Of a DNA stretch of 64,000 bases, positions 61,777 through 64,000 are shown one piece after another; position 1 is the stretch's first letter, and every line of letters starts with the position of its first letter. This stretch comes from Pseudonocardia sp. MH-G8. GTDB lineage: Bacteria; Actinomycetota; Actinomycetes; Mycobacteriales; Pseudonocardiaceae. The notes below the pieces were generated by a model, which saw only the letters and a list, made by a program, of their open reading frames with translations, was not told the DNA's origin and made no database searches. The position numbers and the translations under genes are program-made. Where the stretch lies: the NCBI RefSeq assembly GCF_002262885.1, contig NZ_NKYF01000036.1, positions 24,294-88,293 of the forward strand, in the 5' to 3' direction.

Positions 61777-62898
61777 ATGTCCGGAGCCACCGTGGCCATC
61801 GTCGAGCTCGTCGCCACCGGCCAGGCCGTCACCCGCGCCGAGATCGGCAAGGCACTGGGCTGGGCGCCCTCCACCGTGTCGCTGCGCGTGGGGCAGCTGC
61901 TGGCCTCGGGCGTGCTGCACGAGGCCGACCTCGCGCCCTCACGTGGCGGCCGGCCGGGACGGATCCTGCGGCTGCGCGACGACGGCGGCTGCGTCGTCGT
62001 CGCGGACGTCGGCGGCCACCACGCGCGCGCCGCGGTCGTCGACCTCACCGGTGCGCTGCGCGACGTGGCCGAGGTCGAGGTCGACGTCACGGAGGGGCCG
62101 GACGCCACGCTCGACCGGATCATCGGGGCGTGGGACTCGGCTGCGCGGGGCAGCACGGTCACGGCGGCGGGGCTGTCGCTGCCCGCCCCCGTCGACGCCG
62201 AGCGCGGCGCCGTCGTGCAGGCCTCGCGGATGCCGGGCTGGAACGACGTCGCCGTCGGGGAACGGGTCACCGCGCGGCTCGGCGTGCCCACCGTCGTCGA
62301 GAACGACGCCAACGCGATGGCCCTCGGCGAGCACTACGCCCGCCCCGACCACGCCCGCGACTCCGTCACCGTCAAGGCGGGCACCGCGATCGGCTGCGGC
62401 CTGGTCGTCGGCGGCCGGATCTACCCCGGCTCCTCGGCCGGCGCCGGCAACATCACCCACACCCGCGTGGACGTCGCCAGCGCCACCCCGTGCTCGTGCG
62501 GCAACCTCGGCTGCCTGGAGACGGTGTCCTCCGGGGCGGGCATCGTCCGGCTGCTGCACGCCCGCGGGATCGAGGTCGGCTCCACCGGCGAGGTCGTGCG
62601 CCGGGCCCAGGACGGCGATCCCGAGGTCTCCGCGCTGGTCCGCGCGGCGGGCGGCTACCTCGGCGCCGTGCTGTGCACCGTGGTCAACCTCGTCAACCCC
62701 GGCGCCGTCTACCTCGGCGGCGCGCTGTCCGCGGTCGAGCCGTTCGTGGCGGCGGTCCGCGGGCGCGTCTACGAGGGGTCGCACCCCATCGCCACCGGTC
62801 AGCTCGTCATCGACGCGACCGTCACCGGGCCGGACGCGGGCGTGGTGGGGATGGGCCGCCTCGCCGTCGCCGCGGCGCACCGGGGCACGGCGGCGTAG
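61777..62898 (+). CDS. ROK family transcriptional regulator (NagC/XylR type)
   Basis: 373 residues. An N-terminal winged helix-turn-helix (ELVATGQAVTRAEIGKALGW, then PSTVSLRVGQLL) is joined to a ROK domain with VVADVGGHHARAAVVDL, ENDANAMALGEH, GTAIGCGLVVGGRI and the zinc motif CSCGNLGCLE. ROK regulators bind a sugar or sugar phosphate and release DNA. It diverges from the seven-gene importer operon and is its obvious regulator; the ligand may be a product of the ROK kinase-like enzyme. ATG with GAGGGG upstream. Confidence 0.92.
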   Translation: MSGATVAIVELVATGQAVTRAEIGKALGWAPSTVSLRVGQLLASGVLHEADLAPSRGGRPGRILRLRDDGGCVVVADVGGHHARAAVVDLTGALRDVAEVEVDVTEGPDATLDRIIGAWDSAARGSTVTAAGLSLPAPVDAERGAVVQASRMPGWNDVAVGERVTARLGVPTVVENDANAMALGEHYARPDHARDSVTVKAGTAIGCGLVVGGRIYPGSSAGAGNITHTRVDVASATPCSCGNLGCLETVSSGAGIVRLLHARGIEVGSTGEVVRRAQDGDPEVSALVRAAGGYLGAVLCTVVNLVNPGAVYLGGALSAVEPFVAAVRGRVYEGSHPIATGQLVIDATVTGPDAGVVGMGRLAVAAAHRGTAA

Positions 62899-63030
62899 CC
62901 CGATCCCGCCGTGACTGTGACGACCGCCTTACCGGGTGGTCGAGCAGTAACGATCACGGCCTCGCGCGTCGATCAGATGCCGGAGCCTCCGCCCGGAAGC
63001 TCGTACTTGCACGTAGATGGAGTGCCTCGG

Positions 63031-63702
63031 ATGAGGACCGGTGGGAAGCTGCTGATCGGCTTCGTCGGAATCGTCGTGATCCTCGGAGCCTGCAGCCGGG
63101 CCGACGAGGACCCGGCAGCGCAGCCCCCGGCCTCCGGCAGCGTCGCGGCGGCGGGAACGGCGTCCGTCGCGCAGCCGGCTGCCCTCCCGGCGCCGGGCGA
63201 GGCGCGGTGCCACTCCGGCGACACCGTGTACGACGGCGACGACACCTGCCACCCGGGCGGCGAGCTCGTCACCGTGCGCCGCATCGTCGACGGCGACACC
63301 CTCGAGATCATGGACGGGCGCCGCGTCCGGCTCCTCGGCGCCGACGCCCCCGAGGTGGGAACCTGCGCCGGCCCGGGCGCCACCGAGCACACGCGCTCGC
63401 TCGTCGAAGGCCACGTGGTGAAGCTCCACACCGAGCCCGGGGTGGACGTCGACCAGCACGGGCGCTTCCTGCGCTACGTCCAGTACGCCGCGGTCGCCGA
63501 CCGGGACGACCAGCCGATCTACGCCAACGATCTCGGCAAGTCCCTCGTGCTCGGCGGGTGGGCGACGCCCGTGGGGCGTAGCGACGCGAACGCCACCTAC
63601 GAGAAGAGCCTCGACGGCGCCGAGCGCATCGCGGAGTACCGGCCGGAGGGCATGTACGGCCCGCCGTGCGGCGAACCGCTGGTCTACGGCGACGGCACCT
63701 GA
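63031..63702 (+). CDS. Secreted thermonuclease-like (SNase) lipoprotein
   Basis: 223 residues. Lipoprotein signal KLLIGFVGIVVILGAC, an Ala/Pro linker, then an SNase-like OB-fold: VRRIVDGDTLEI, RVRLLGADAPEVGT and HTRSLVEGHVVKLHTEPGVD, with the active-site Asp and Arg positions (DGDT, RLLGADAPE) retained. Probably an extracytoplasmic nuclease tethered to the membrane. ATG at 63031 behind GGAG; the frame is open to 62911. Convergence with the following HNH remnant. Confidence 0.85.
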   Translation: MRTGGKLLIGFVGIVVILGACSRADEDPAAQPPASGSVAAAGTASVAQPAALPAPGEARCHSGDTVYDGDDTCHPGGELVTVRRIVDGDTLEIMDGRRVRLLGADAPEVGTCAGPGATEHTRSLVEGHVVKLHTEPGVDVDQHGRFLRYVQYAAVADRDDQPIYANDLGKSLVLGGWATPVGRSDANATYEKSLDGAERIAEYRPEGMYGPPCGEPLVYGDGT

Positions 63703-63831
63703 CCTCTGGGGCGTCGGCAGCGCGCTCCACTCAGGCGCGAGGTCGCCCGCCTGGACGCGGTGTACGAGCAGAAGACGCTCAACGACCCGCGCGCGGACCC
63801 GTCGCTGCCCTGGTGGGCCAGGCGCTGGTGA
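63703..63831 (+). other. Unexplained in-frame coding-like tail after SNase gene
   Basis: Past the SNase stop the same frame stays open to a TGA at 63829 and reads protein-like: REVARLDAVYEQKTLNDPRA then PSLPWWARRW. No start codon of its own with a ribosome site is visible. It may be the end of a lost gene or an unrelated fragment. Confidence 0.35.
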
Positions 63832-63847
63832 AGGCGGCATGGTCGTG

Positions 63848-64000
63848 TCAGGGGTTCCGGCGGGGTTTCTGTTCCGGGTCGATCCATTTCGGTGGGATGA
63901 ACTCCGGTAACCCGTCACGGATCCGCACCACCTATCCGGAATCGTGGATCAGGCGGTGGTGGACTTTGCACAGACTGACCAGGTTGTTCAGTTCGGTGGG
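63848..64000 (-). pseudogene. C-terminus of a second DUF222/HNH nuclease, broken by a stop codon
   Basis: Leftward from the window edge the frame reads TELNNLVSLCKVHHRLIHDS, the HNH core of 13E12-type proteins, then an amber codon at 63934-63932. The frame continues with VVRIRDGLPEFIPPKWIDP and EQKPRRNP to a TGA at 63850-63848, which is the normal family ending. The amber codon replaces an aromatic or similar residue, so the gene is a pseudogene unless the stop is a sequencing error. The 5' part lies beyond the window. Confidence 0.72.

Overview
The window is GC-rich (about 70 percent or more by eye), densely coded chromosome with GTG/ATG starts, many 1-4 nt gene overlaps and a furA-katG operon. 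Together these point to an actinobacterium, most like Pseudonocardia or a relative; this is inference from codon use and gene families, not a species identification. I see no rRNA, tRNA, CRISPR array or prophage.

Layout. 0-2.5 kb: a MarR regulator between a leftward SDR (cut by the window edge) and a rightward NmrA-like reductase plus hemerythrin, with matching operators at both outer promoters. 2.6-5.4 kb: furA-katG (peroxide defence) closed by a strong terminator. 5.5-9.1 kb: LacI regulator, enolase-superfamily sugar-acid dehydratase and MFS carrier, with two near-identical operators. 9.1-11.2 kb: MHS transporter and an ArsR/SRPBCC pair. 11.4-16.8 kb: PucR-type regulator with class II HMG-CoA reductase, family III CoA-transferase and HTD2-type hydratase. 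16.8-20.4 kb: IclR, Rieske oxygenase and a glutamine-synthetase-like ligase. 20.5-22.8 kb: transposase debris and a DUF222/HNH gene with an SOS box. 23-29.2 kb: Lrp regulator and a complete peptide-type ABC importer. 29.3-43.4 kb: serine hydrolase, then two groups of membrane-tethered binding-protein genes (31.4-35.0 and 39.9-43.4 kb) flanking a stress protein, zinc ribbon, racemase-fold enzyme, TauE exporter, TetR/methyltransferase pair and RibD-like reductase.

43.6-51 kb holds housekeeping and accessory genes: GrpB, LLM oxidoreductase, SDR-IclR, TetR-quinone oxidoreductase and a LysG-LysE style pair. 51.0-53.1 kb is a graveyard with a methyltransferase fossil (related to the intact gene at 38.3 kb) and ISAs1 and IS5 fragments around an intact SnoaL/TetR pair. 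53.1-62.9 kb is a seven-gene leftward catabolic operon (binding protein, two permeases, fused double ATPase, M81 peptidase, CutC-family barrel, ROK sugar-kinase-like protein) with a divergent ROK regulator. The window ends with a nuclease-like lipoprotein and the tail of a second DUF222/HNH gene broken by an in-frame stop.

Most of the region is a string of self-contained modules, each made of a regulator, a transporter and one to three enzymes, as in soil actinomycetes that use many carbon sources. The least explained parts are the tethered-receptor loci at 31.4-35.0 and 39.9-43.4 kb, the HMG-CoA reductase/CoA-transferase/hydratase trio and the Rieske/ligase pair.
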